Of a stretch of 55,361 nucleotides of DNA, positions 47,028-55,361 are shown piece after piece. The notes beneath the pieces are model-generated. The model did not search any database, was not told where the DNA came from, and worked only from the letters and a program-made list of their open reading frames with translations. The DNA is from an uncultured Bacteroidales bacterium (GTDB lineage: Bacteria > Bacteroidota > Bacteroidia > Bacteroidales > UBA932), in the NCBI GenBank assembly GCA_946187975.1, contig CAMHTE010000003.1:1-55361 (forward strand), given 5' to 3'. Made by a program: the position numbers and the translations under genes. Each line of letters opens with the position of its first letter. Position 1 is the stretch's first letter.

Positions 47028-47831
47028 CTACTTTGCCGCCTCTTCCTTCTCTACGTAAGGAGCAACCTTGCAGAGCTCGATGTCGAAGATGAGGGTGGCG
47101 TTGGGCTCGATGCCCTGGTTGCCGCGCTCACCGTATGCGAGCTTGCCGGGGATGAAGAGCTGGATGTGTCCGCCTTCGCCGACCTGCTTCAGACCTTCGG
47201 TCCAACCTGCAATCACGTGATTGAGGGTGAAGCGGATGGAGTCAGCCTCGGGCTTGACCTCGTCGAATACCTTGCCGTCGAGGTTCTTGCCCTGATAGCG
47301 TACCCATACGGTATCCTTGTCATCGACAGGACGGAGTTCGCTTCCGGCCTCGATAACCTTGTACTGCAAACCGCTCTCGAGTTCAACTACGCCGTCCTTC
47401 TCCTTGTTCTTGGCAAGGAACTTCTCGCCGGCCTCCTTGTTGGAGTAGAGCTTGTAGTTGTGGCGCTTCTCGAGGTAGTTGTTGAACAGGTCGTTCATCT
47501 CCTCGGGGTTGATCTTGAACTGCTTGCCGAATTCGGGGTCACGCATGTTGCCCTCGGCCTTGATGAAGTCGATCATACCCTTCTTGATCTGAGCGAAGCT
47601 GAGGTCACCGAAATCGTAACCCTTGATGAACGATCCGAAGTTTACGCCTACGAGGTATGCTACGGAATCCCTCTGGCTCTTGGAAGCCACGAAATCCTTG
47701 GCGGTCTTTACTTCTTCCTGGGCGGCTACGGCAGCCTCACCTTCTTCCACATCAGCCTCTTCCACCTTGGGAGAGCAGGCTGCAATTGCGAGTCCTGCTA
47801 CGAGGGCTGCAAAAAATTTGTTCTGTTTCAT
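47028..47831 (-). CDS. FKBP-type peptidyl-prolyl isomerase lipoprotein
   Basis: Signal/lipobox MKQNKFFAALVAGLAIAACSPK from the Met at 47831 (track start 48218); FTLNHVIAGWTEGLKQVGEGGHIQLFIPGKLAYGERGNQGIEPNATLIFDIEL. Confidence 0.9.
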   Translation of the reverse strand: MKQNKFFAALVAGLAIAACSPKVEEADVEEGEAAVAAQEEVKTAKDFVASKSQRDSVAYLVGVNFGSFIKGYDFGDLSFAQIKKGMIDFIKAEGNMRDPEFGKQFKINPEEMNDLFNNYLEKRHNYKLYSNKEAGEKFLAKNKEKDGVVELESGLQYKVIEAGSELRPVDDKDTVWVRYQGKNLDGKVFDEVKPEADSIRFTLNHVIAGWTEGLKQVGEGGHIQLFIPGKLAYGERGNQGIEPNATLIFDIELCKVAPYVEKEEAAK

Positions 47832-47856
47832 TGTTTTTATAAAATGTTTAACGTTG

Positions 47857-48813
47857 TTATCTTGTTTCCCATGCCAGTGCGGAGGCGCCGAGTATGGCGG
47901 CGTCGGATTCGTCCAGCCTGGAGAATAATATCTTGACCTTTCCCTTCCAGATGGAGAGAAGATTGGCTTCCATCGCATCCAGTGTGGGTTGATAGAGGAA
48001 CTCCTTGGCCCTTGCCAGTCCGCCGAAGAGCACGAAAGCCTCGGGAGCGGAGAAAGCCACGAAATCGGCGAGCTTTTCGCCGAGGAGGCGGCCGGTGAAG
48101 TCGAAGACGCGCCTGGCAAGCTTGTCACCTGCAACGGCGGCCTCGTACACGTCTTTGGAAGTAATGTCGGAAACCTTACGCAGCAGCGAAGGCTCGTCGC
48201 TCGAATCCAGCCATTCACGGGCAGTGCGGGCGACGCCTATCGCAGAGCAGTAGGCTTCGAGGCACCCGCTCTTGCCGCAGGCGCACTTACGTCCGTCGCG
48301 TACGGCACAGGTATGTCCGAGTTCCCCGGCAAATCCGTCGCTGCCGTACAGAACTTCGCCGTTCACCACGATTCCAGAACCCACTCCGGTACCGAGGGTA
48401 ATCATTATGAAGTGCTTCATGCCCTTCGCCGAACCGTAAGTCATCTCGCCCACCGCAGCGGCGTTGGCATCGTTGGTAATGGCAACGGGAAGGCCGTCAC
48501 AGGCTTCGCTGAGCATTGATGCAAAGGGAACCTCGCTGTGAGCAGCCCAGGGAAGGTTGACGGCGTGCGAAATGACGCCGGTATAATAATTGGCATTGGG
48601 GGCGCCGACGCCTATCCCGCGTATCTCCCCCTTCTTTCCGGAAACGTCTATCACCTTACGGACAGCGGCGGCAAGTTCACCGACTATTACCGCTGCATCG
48701 GGATTGTCGCTGGTCTTGATGACCTCGCGCGCAAGCACCTTTCCCGCAGCATCGACGACGCCGAGCTTACAGGTCTGGCCGCCTATATCTATACCTACTA
48801 CGTAATTTTTCAT
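47857..48813 (-). CDS. ROK family sugar kinase (glucokinase-like)
   Basis: 318 aa; GIDIGGQTCKLGVVDAAGKVL, NDANAAAVGEMTYGSAKGMKHFIMITLGTGVGSGIVVNGE, CACGKSGCLEAY. Confidence 0.88.
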   Translation of the reverse strand: MKNYVVGIDIGGQTCKLGVVDAAGKVLAREVIKTSDNPDAAVIVGELAAAVRKVIDVSGKKGEIRGIGVGAPNANYYTGVISHAVNLPWAAHSEVPFASMLSEACDGLPVAITNDANAAAVGEMTYGSAKGMKHFIMITLGTGVGSGIVVNGEVLYGSDGFAGELGHTCAVRDGRKCACGKSGCLEAYCSAIGVARTAREWLDSSDEPSLLRKVSDITSKDVYEAAVAGDKLARRVFDFTGRLLGEKLADFVAFSAPEAFVLFGGLARAKEFLYQPTLDAMEANLLSIWKGKVKILFSRLDESDAAILGASALAWETR

Positions 48814-48815
48814 TC

Positions 48816-50072
48816 CTATTTCTCCGCAGGCTGTTTAACACGACTGCCCACAAGGGCGTAGAAGAGTATGTATGCTGCGCATGCGAGCGGTACGATGTAG
48901 CTGTAAAGACCAATGATATCGTACAGCCAGGCCTGGACGGCCACCATCACGGCGCAGCCGAATACCATGGTCATGAAGATGCCGGAAGCAACGGCAGTAT
49001 ATTTGCCAAGCCCCTCGACGGCCATATTGAAGATCCCTCCCCACATAACCGAGGTGCAGAGTCCTACCAGAAGGAAAGCCAGCATACCGGCGGGAACCGG
49101 CACCCAGCTCATGCTGAGATGCGCCCAGTCGATGCCGGGGACCTTCACCTGCAGGGAAGCGGGAGCAAGCATTCCGATAGCGATCAGCACGCAGGCTACG
49201 GAAGCAACGGTCGCAACCATCGTACGGCTGGAAACCTTTCCTCCGATTACTCCTCCTATCGTACGGCCGATGAACATCATAAGCCAGTAAACGGCGGCTA
49301 TCAGAGTAGCGACCTCCATGCTGAGGCCCACCGCGTCGCTCTGAAGGTAGGAGACCATGTATGTGGGAGTGCCGACCTCAACGCTCATATAGAGGAAGAT
49401 GGCAAGCGCTCCGAGCGCGAAATGACGGTGCTTGAGCGCACCTGTCACGAGTCCGAGCTGCACCGGGGCCTGTTCGGGTTCCTCGATACGGGTAAACAGC
49501 AGCACCACGAAAGCGAGGATGAAGATGACGGCCGCAATCAGCAGGGCAGGAGTGGCGTCGGAAATACCGGTCGTTTCCTTGACGGTTCCCACTAGGGCTC
49601 CCATCAGGATATAAACTATAACCGCAGCTGCGGAGTTGAAGGCGCCGCCGATCTGAATGAACTGGTTGCCTTTCTTTCCGCCTCCGCCGAGGATGTTGAG
49701 CATGGGGTTGACAACGGTGTTGAGCATGCACATGCAAAGGCCGCTGATGAACGCACCTATGAGGTACACCACATAGCTTTCCACCTGTCCGCTGAGGAAT
49801 TCGAATGCAAGACCGACAAGTCCCACAACTATGGCCGCGAGCGCGATCTTCTTATAACCGAACCTCGCCACAAGCATTCCCGCGGGTATTCCCATCAGGA
49901 GGTATGCGATGAAATTGGCGTAGTTGCCGACCTGAGCGGCGAACTCGGAAGCTCCGAACTGGTTCTTGACGATGGTAGCCATCGGGGAGCACAGGTTCGT
50001 CACGAAGGCAATCATGAAGAAGAGGAAGAACATCATCACGATCGCCGCGTAGTTGATTTTCTTATTGGTCAT
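48816..50072 (-). CDS. MFS transporter (probable sugar permease)
   Basis: 418 aa, about 12 hydrophobic segments; VTNLCSPMATIVKNQFGASEFAAQVGNYANFIAYLLMGIPAGMLVARFGYKK; 2-nt gap to the ROK kinase. Confidence 0.85.
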   Translation of the reverse strand: MTNKKINYAAIVMMFFLFFMIAFVTNLCSPMATIVKNQFGASEFAAQVGNYANFIAYLLMGIPAGMLVARFGYKKIALAAIVVGLVGLAFEFLSGQVESYVVYLIGAFISGLCMCMLNTVVNPMLNILGGGGKKGNQFIQIGGAFNSAAAVIVYILMGALVGTVKETTGISDATPALLIAAVIFILAFVVLLFTRIEEPEQAPVQLGLVTGALKHRHFALGALAIFLYMSVEVGTPTYMVSYLQSDAVGLSMEVATLIAAVYWLMMFIGRTIGGVIGGKVSSRTMVATVASVACVLIAIGMLAPASLQVKVPGIDWAHLSMSWVPVPAGMLAFLLVGLCTSVMWGGIFNMAVEGLGKYTAVASGIFMTMVFGCAVMVAVQAWLYDIIGLYSYIVPLACAAYILFYALVGSRVKQPAEK

Positions 50073-50092
50073 GGTATAGTTCTGATAATTAA

Positions 50093-52018
50093 TTAAATAG
50101 ATTCAATGTTCTTAGGGTTGAGCAGCTGCTTTCCCTCGGGGGTATAGGCGTAGTCGATGCGATCGGCATAGAACTTCTCTACCTTTCCACGGACTATCTT
50201 GGACGTGGAATTCACGAGTCCGTTCTGCTCGGTGAAGGGTTCCGGCAGTACGGCGATGGCCGAAGGGAGCCACTTCTCAGGGAACATCCCCTCGTGCGAA
50301 CCTCCCTTGCGGTAGGAGTCGCATTCGGCCTGGATGCATCCGAGCATGAGTTCCTTGCCCTCGACTGATTCGGGATCGACTCCCGAGTGCTTCTCCTTGA
50401 GCCAGCGGCGCAGGGCCTCCTTGTTGGGAACTATCAGAACGATGGTGTAAGGATTCTGGTTATTGTGTATGATAACCTGGTCGATGTATTTGCTGCCGTC
50501 GGTGAGGCTGTCCTCGTAGCCTTCGGGAGAATACTTCTCGCCGTCGGCGCTGATGAGAAGGCTCTTGAAGCGCCCGGTCACGTAAAGGTACCTGCGGTTC
50601 TTTGCGTAAAGATATCCGCGGTCGCCGGTGTAGAGCCAGCCGTCAATGATCGTGGAGGCGGTGGATTCGGGATTCTTCCAATAGCCGGCCATGACATTCT
50701 CGCCGCGGATGACTATCTCGCCCGTCTCTCCGTCCGGAAGAGGATTGTGGTCCTCGTCGCAGATCTTTATGTCCATGGGCTCCACGGTACGTCCGGAGCT
50801 GCCGAAGATGGCATGTCCGGTGGAATTGGCGCAGATGATGGGAGTAGCTTCGGAAAGACCGTAACCCTGGAACACGGGCACCCCGATTGCGCAGAACCAG
50901 CGCTGTAGTTCAATGTCGAGCAAGGCTCCTCCACCCACGAAGAAGCGCATCCTTCCGCCGAAAGCGGCGTCGCGCACGGGCTTGAAGAGTTTGCGGTCGA
51001 AGAAGTGCAGCAGGGGCTTCTTCCAGAACTGCTTGATCCAGGGCTTGCCGGCATTATAGTACTCGCGGTTGTATCCTATGGCGAGCTTAACTGCATAATC
51101 GAAGAGTTTTTCGACCTTGGGGCCCTTTGCGCGGACCGCGGCCTCGATGTTCTTCTTGAAGTTACGCGAAATCGCAGGAACCGACAGCATTATGTGCGGA
51201 CGCACGTCCTTGATGGCCCCGGGGATGTTGCGCAGCGTGGCGAGCTGGGTCTTGCCCACGGGAACGGTGGCTATGCTGCCGCCGTACATCATCATGGTAT
51301 AGAAACCGGCCACATGCGCGAAGCAGTGGTCCAGGGGCAGAACTATCAGCATTACGGCCCCTTCTTCTATGCCGATTACGGAAGAGCCCTGCTCTACGTT
51401 GGCGGTATAGTTGCGATGCGTGAGCAGTATGCCCTTGGGGTCGGCCGTGGTGCCGGAAGTGTAGCTTATGTTGGCGTAATCGTCGGGCCCGATGGAGGCG
51501 ATGCGCTCCTCGAGCTTGTCGGAATGGTCCTTAAGGAAGGCCAGGCCCATGCTGCGGAGTTCCCCGATGTACATCTCGCCCTTCTCGAGGGGTATGTCAT
51601 CGAGAAGGATAACCTTCTTGACAGCGGGGCACTTGCCGATGACGCGGCGTATCTTGTGGATTTCGCCCTCCGAAGCCACCACATAAACCGAATCGGAGTG
51701 GTTGATGCGGAAGGTGAGGTCGTAGTCGGACTCGAGCTTGAACGAAAGCGGAACGTCCACGCCGCCGGCATACAGGATGCCGAGTTCGGTCATGATCCAG
51801 AGGTTGCGGCCTTCGCTGAGCAGCGACACCTTCTCGCCTTTCTTGAGGCCCAGCGCCATGAAACCTGCTGCCAGGATGCGCCCCTCGTCACGGGTTTTCT
51901 TGAACGACGTTTCGGTCCAGGAGTCGCCCACCTTCTCGCGGAGGAAGGTATTGTCGGCGAAACGGGCCGTGTACTTCTCGACGAAGTCGATTATCGTGGG
52001 ACGGAGATTCTCTGCCAT
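50093..52018 (-). CDS. Long-chain acyl-CoA synthetase (AMP-forming)
   Basis: 641 aa; ISYTSGTTADPKGILLTHRNY, VFQGYGLSEATPII, GWLYTGDRGYL. Confidence 0.9.
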   Translation of the reverse strand: MAENLRPTIIDFVEKYTARFADNTFLREKVGDSWTETSFKKTRDEGRILAAGFMALGLKKGEKVSLLSEGRNLWIMTELGILYAGGVDVPLSFKLESDYDLTFRINHSDSVYVVASEGEIHKIRRVIGKCPAVKKVILLDDIPLEKGEMYIGELRSMGLAFLKDHSDKLEERIASIGPDDYANISYTSGTTADPKGILLTHRNYTANVEQGSSVIGIEEGAVMLIVLPLDHCFAHVAGFYTMMMYGGSIATVPVGKTQLATLRNIPGAIKDVRPHIMLSVPAISRNFKKNIEAAVRAKGPKVEKLFDYAVKLAIGYNREYYNAGKPWIKQFWKKPLLHFFDRKLFKPVRDAAFGGRMRFFVGGGALLDIELQRWFCAIGVPVFQGYGLSEATPIICANSTGHAIFGSSGRTVEPMDIKICDEDHNPLPDGETGEIVIRGENVMAGYWKNPESTASTIIDGWLYTGDRGYLYAKNRRYLYVTGRFKSLLISADGEKYSPEGYEDSLTDGSKYIDQVIIHNNQNPYTIVLIVPNKEALRRWLKEKHSGVDPESVEGKELMLGCIQAECDSYRKGGSHEGMFPEKWLPSAIAVLPEPFTEQNGLVNSTSKIVRGKVEKFYADRIDYAYTPEGKQLLNPKNIESI

Positions 52019-52022
52019 GGCC

Positions 52023-52658
52023 TTACTGCTGATGGTTTTTCTGACCGGGGAAGAGCCCGTATAGCTGGGCGTCTATCATGTCGGTGATCTTTTCGAAGTC
52101 CTCGGGCTTGTTGCCGAACTTGATGTTGTCGGCGTCTATGATGAGCAGGTTGCCCTTGTAGTCCTTGATCCAGTTCTCGTACTTCTCGTTGAGACCGGTG
52201 AGGTAGTCGATACGTATGCTGCGCTCATACTCGCGTCCGCGCTTCTGGATCTGTGCGATGAGGTTGGGAATGCTGCTCCGCAGGTAGATGAGGAGGTCGG
52301 GATAGCCCACAAGCGACATCATAAGGTCGAAGAGGTCCGAGTAGTTCTCGAAGTCGCGGGTGCTCATCAGCCCCATGTCGTGCAGGTTGGGAGCGAAGAT
52401 ACGGGCGTCCTCGTAGATGGTGCGGTCCTGGATTATCACGTCGTCGGTCTTGCTGATATCAACCACATCCTTGAAGCGCTTGTTAAGGAAGTAGATCTGC
52501 AAATTGAAAGACCAGCGGGACATGTCCTCGTAGAAATCGGCAAGATAGGGATTGAAATCGACCGATTCGAACTTGGGGATCCATCCGTAATGGGCGGCGA
52601 GCATCTTGGTAAGGGTCGTCTTGCCGCTTCCGATATTACCTGCTATGGCGATGTGCAT
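52023..52658 (-). CDS. Deoxynucleoside kinase, paralogue 1
   Basis: 211 aa; MHIAIAGNIGSGKTTLTKMLAAHYGW, QDRTIYEDARIFAPNL. Confidence 0.9.
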   Translation of the reverse strand: MHIAIAGNIGSGKTTLTKMLAAHYGWIPKFESVDFNPYLADFYEDMSRWSFNLQIYFLNKRFKDVVDISKTDDVIIQDRTIYEDARIFAPNLHDMGLMSTRDFENYSDLFDLMMSLVGYPDLLIYLRSSIPNLIAQIQKRGREYERSIRIDYLTGLNEKYENWIKDYKGNLLIIDADNIKFGNKPEDFEKITDMIDAQLYGLFPGQKNHQQ

Positions 52659-52693
52659 ACGTTATAGTTGTTTAATCTTACAAAAATAATCAA

Positions 52694-53308
52694 TTATTTG
52701 AACAGTCCGAACAGTTGGGCGTCGATACGGTCGGTGATGGCCGCGAAGTCCTCGGGATTGTTCTTGAAGTCGATATTGTCGGTCTCGATGGTGAGAAGGG
52801 GACCCTTGTAAGAGCCTATCCATTCCTCGTAATGACGGTTGAGTCCGGCGAGGTAGTCGATGCTTATGCTCTGCTCGTAGTCGCGTCCGCGCTTCTGGAT
52901 GTTGGCCACCAGGTGTTCGATGCCGGATTTGAGGTAAATGAGAAGGTCCGGCTGACGCACGGTGGACATCATGAGTTCGAAGAGCTGCATGTAGGTGGCG
53001 TAGTCCCTGTCGGAGAGATTGCCCATCTCGTAGTTGTTGGCGACGAAGATATAGACGCCCTCCATGAGCGTACGGTCCTGGATTATGACCTCCTTGCTCT
53101 TGGCTATCTCGAGTACGTCCCGGAAGCGCTGCGCGAGGAAGTAGGTCTCGAGATTGTACGACCAACGGGCGATGTCCTTGTAATAATCTTCCAGATACGG
53201 ATTATAGGTAACGGACTCGAACTGGGGCTTCCAGCCGTAGTGCTCGGCCAGCATTCTGGTAAGCGTGGTTTTGCCGCTCCCGATGTTTCCTGCTACTCCA
53301 ATATGCAT
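52694..53308 (-). CDS. Deoxynucleoside kinase, paralogue 2
   Basis: 204 aa; MHIGVAGNIGSGKTTLTRMLAEHYGW, QDRTLMEGVYIFVANN. Confidence 0.9.
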   Translation of the reverse strand: MHIGVAGNIGSGKTTLTRMLAEHYGWKPQFESVTYNPYLEDYYKDIARWSYNLETYFLAQRFRDVLEIAKSKEVIIQDRTLMEGVYIFVANNYEMGNLSDRDYATYMQLFELMMSTVRQPDLLIYLKSGIEHLVANIQKRGRDYEQSISIDYLAGLNRHYEEWIGSYKGPLLTIETDNIDFKNNPEDFAAITDRIDAQLFGLFK

Positions 53309-53314
53309 ATGCTA

Positions 53315-53342
53315 CAAATTTAGCATTCTTTTCTTAATTTTG
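53315..53342. promoter_or_regulatory. Divergent promoter pair for deoxynucleoside kinase 2 (-) and MBL hydrolase (+)
   Basis: CAAATTTA 53315-53322 (minus TAAATTTG) and TAATTTTG 53335-53342 (plus). Confidence 0.55.
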
Positions 53343-53364
53343 CAGGCCCTCCGGACAAAAAGAG

Positions 53365-54093
53365 ATGACAAAAACCAAGACATTTTTCTGCAACGCCCTC
53401 TACGAGAACAGCTATGCGGTTTCGTCGGACGGAGTGTGCGTAATCATAGACCCGGGATTCGACGGTGACGCCGAACTGGCAAAGCTGTATTCGTACCTCG
53501 GGAAAGAAGGGCTCACCCCCTGCGCCATCCTGCTCACTCACGCACATGCAGACCATATCGTGTCGGTCGGCGTACTGCAGCGCAAATACGGCATTCCGGT
53601 TTACATGGCCGCGGCGGAAGAAGCCGTGCTCGCCGCCAACGATTCCCTTGCCGCAGCGTTCGGGGTTCCGCTCCCGAAAGAGATAAGCCAGTTCAAGTTC
53701 TCCCCCGTCGAGGATGGCGAAACGCTCGTGTTCGGAGAGGCAATCCCGCCAGCACATCCCGCCCTCAGTTTCAAGGCAATCGCCACGCCGGGACATACGC
53801 CCGGAGGAATATGCTGGTACGACGAAGCCGACGGGCTGCTATTCAGCGGCGACACCCTCTTTGAGGGTACGATAGGCCGCACCGACCTGCCGCTCGGCGA
53901 ATACGACGACCTAATTCGGTCGGTTATGGAAAAACTGATAATCCTGCCCGGCGAAACTGTCGTTTATCCCGGCCACGGGCCTTCTACCGAGATATCCGTC
54001 GAACGCACTTCAAACCCCTTCCTGGAGCCGTTCAACGAGCCTGAGCCTTCTTTCGATCAGCCGCATCATACAGAAGCTCCCTTTGATGCATAA
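53365..54093 (+). CDS. MBL-fold metallo-hydrolase (glyoxalase II-like)
   Basis: 242 aa; LLTHAHADHIVSVG, ATPGHTPGGICWY, LFSGDTLFEGTIGRTDLP, VYPGHGPSTEI. Confidence 0.9.
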   Translation: MTKTKTFFCNALYENSYAVSSDGVCVIIDPGFDGDAELAKLYSYLGKEGLTPCAILLTHAHADHIVSVGVLQRKYGIPVYMAAAEEAVLAANDSLAAAFGVPLPKEISQFKFSPVEDGETLVFGEAIPPAHPALSFKAIATPGHTPGGICWYDEADGLLFSGDTLFEGTIGRTDLPLGEYDDLIRSVMEKLIILPGETVVYPGHGPSTEISVERTSNPFLEPFNEPEPSFDQPHHTEAPFDA

Positions 54094-54541
54094 CGAGCCA
54101 GCGTTCGTTATTCGCCCTACGGCCGGCTTCGGGATCGGCCAGAAACTCCTGCTTCTCCTTTTCCATATTTTCCTTAAGATTCAGGTGCACCCTCATCTGA
54201 GGAGGTATTCCTTCTACTGTGCGGTTATTGGTGCGAATTTCTTTCTTCAGATGACGGTAGAAAGCCATAGGGATGCCATTTTCGCGGAAATAGGCGCGGT
54301 CTGCCGCAAGGCGGGTGAAACCGTCGTCGGTAACCTCCACCATAGTCTTGCGGATTACATCGATTTTCCGCACCAAAGCCTGTTCTTCGGCGCTTAACAA
54401 GCTGTCCGGCAGGTTTGTGAGCTCGTAGCGGTGTTCGTCCACGATGCGATACACCAGTGCGTTGTCTCTGGCGGAGAAGCAACCGGAAAGCATTGCAAGG
54501 CCCGGCAGAATCAGGCAGACCGATAACAGGAAGCGTCTCAC
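54032..54541 (-). CDS. Hypothetical lipoprotein
   Basis: 169 aa; lipobox LILPGLAMLSGCFSARDN; ATGA-type overlap with the upstream nucleoside kinase. Confidence 0.7.
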   Translation of the reverse strand: MRRFLLSVCLILPGLAMLSGCFSARDNALVYRIVDEHRYELTNLPDSLLSAEEQALVRKIDVIRKTMVEVTDDGFTRLAADRAYFRENGIPMAFYRHLKKEIRTNNRTVEGIPPQMRVHLNLKENMEKEKQEFLADPEAGRRANNERWLVMHQRELLYDAADRKKAQAR

Positions 54542-55361
54542 AGCGTCTGCCCTCCTATGAATTCCCTCATGATGGACGTGGGCGGAATGGCCGCGATTTC
54601 CGCAGGCTTGAGCGCGATTACAGGCTCTATGAACGCGAGCAGGTCCTTTGCTTTGGCATAGGCGGGGGAAGATTCCGAAATACCGTAGAGGAGGGGCTCC
54701 GCATAGTATTTAAGGAGCGGCAGGTCATAAAGCGTGGAGGAATTGAACACCACGCGGGCGTTCTCCTCGAAGGGGAAGATATTCACCGTCTCGCCACGGC
54801 GGACGCTGGGCCAGCGGAGGATGTTTTCCTCTGGACTGATACCGCGCACGCGGTTGTCGCGCACTATGCGGCGGAGCAGGCGCTTATCGGTGGTGGAGCC
54901 ATGCACCTTTTTTCCACCGGGAAGAGCGGAAAGGGCGGAAATATAAACGTTGTAGATCCTGTCCCTGTCCACGTCCGGAGTCAGTGCCGGGTTGAGTGCA
55001 TGGATGCCTTCCATAAAGAGCATATCGCCATCTTCGAGTTTCATGCGACGGCTCTCGTCCATTATCTGACGGCCCTCCTTGAAGTCGAACTTCGGAATTA
55101 TTACCTCCTTTCCGGCAATCAGGTCGTTGAGCTGACTGTTAAGCAGAGCCACGTCCATGGCGCCGAGGCACTCGAAGTCGAAGTTGCCGGCCGCATCGCG
55201 TGGCGTACGGTCCCTGTCCACGAAGTAGTTGTCCAGCTCTATCACCTTAGGGCTGAGGCCCAGGACCTGGCACTGTTGAGCGATACGCAGCGAGCTGCTG
55301 GTCTTACCGCTGGAAGACGGGCCCGACATCATTACGATACGTGTCTTTTTCTTGTGCCAGA
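54538..55361 (-). CDS. Uridine kinase-like nucleoside kinase, N-terminus beyond window
   Basis: P-loop VMMSGPSSSGKTSSSLRIAQQ. Frame stays open upstream of the track start (HKKKTRIV...), so the gene continues past 55361. Confidence 0.85.
   Translation of the reverse strand, partial: WHKKKTRIVMMSGPSSSGKTSSSLRIAQQCQVLGLSPKVIELDNYFVDRDRTPRDAAGNFDFECLGAMDVALLNSQLNDLIAGKEVIIPKFDFKEGRQIMDESRRMKLEDGDMLFMEGIHALNPALTPDVDRDRIYNVYISALSALPGGKKVHGSTTDKRLLRRIVRDNRVRGISPEENILRWPSVRRGETVNIFPFEENARVVFNSSTLYDLPLLKYYAEPLLYGISESSPAYAKAKDLLAFIEPVIALKPAEIAAIPPTSIMREFIGGQTL

Noticed and set aside
47028-48218. 396-aa form of the FKBP protein from the ORF track
   Set aside because: The first ~129 residues are read through the ROK kinase gene out of frame; the lipobox start at 47831 is far more plausible.

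Overview
This window looks like chromosome from a fairly GC-rich Bacteroidota (Bacteroidales-like) organism, with coding density typical of a core region. The evidence is SusC/SusD, FecR/ECF-sigma, TAnnTTTG promoter boxes and the gene neighbourhoods. Most genes are on the minus strand. Recognisable housekeeping blocks are: glycogen metabolism (GT4 / debranching / GlgB), xseBA, der, prs, engB, an NtrY-like kinase with rlmH, efp / ispH / cmk, a sigma-54 response regulator with lptB and dnaX, a seven-gene run yigZ-serC-serA-DUF1015-recQ-dnaG-metG, FKBP / ROK kinase / MFS, an acyl-CoA synthetase, tandem deoxynucleoside kinases, and a 5'-truncated nucleoside kinase at the right edge. The main accessory locus is 13657-27608 (minus strand). 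It is a tightly packed eight-cistron run: a 49-aa peptide absent from the ORF track, two paralogous GLUG-like repeat lipoproteins with different N-terminal modules, an ECF sigma factor with a GTG start, FecR, a SusC with an STN domain, SusD, and a secreted alpha/alpha-toroid-like protein. A second, smaller anomaly is an AT-richer AAA/DUF4143 gene between cmk and the response regulator. Non-coding signals include a 16-bp perfect inverted repeat overlapping the rlmH promoter, twin related hairpins at 46920-47007, a recurring divergent promoter layout, and several -7 boxes so close to start codons that leaderless mRNAs are plausible. I saw no rRNA, tRNA, CRISPR array, transposase or integrase. 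All family calls come from reading sequence motifs; no database search was run.
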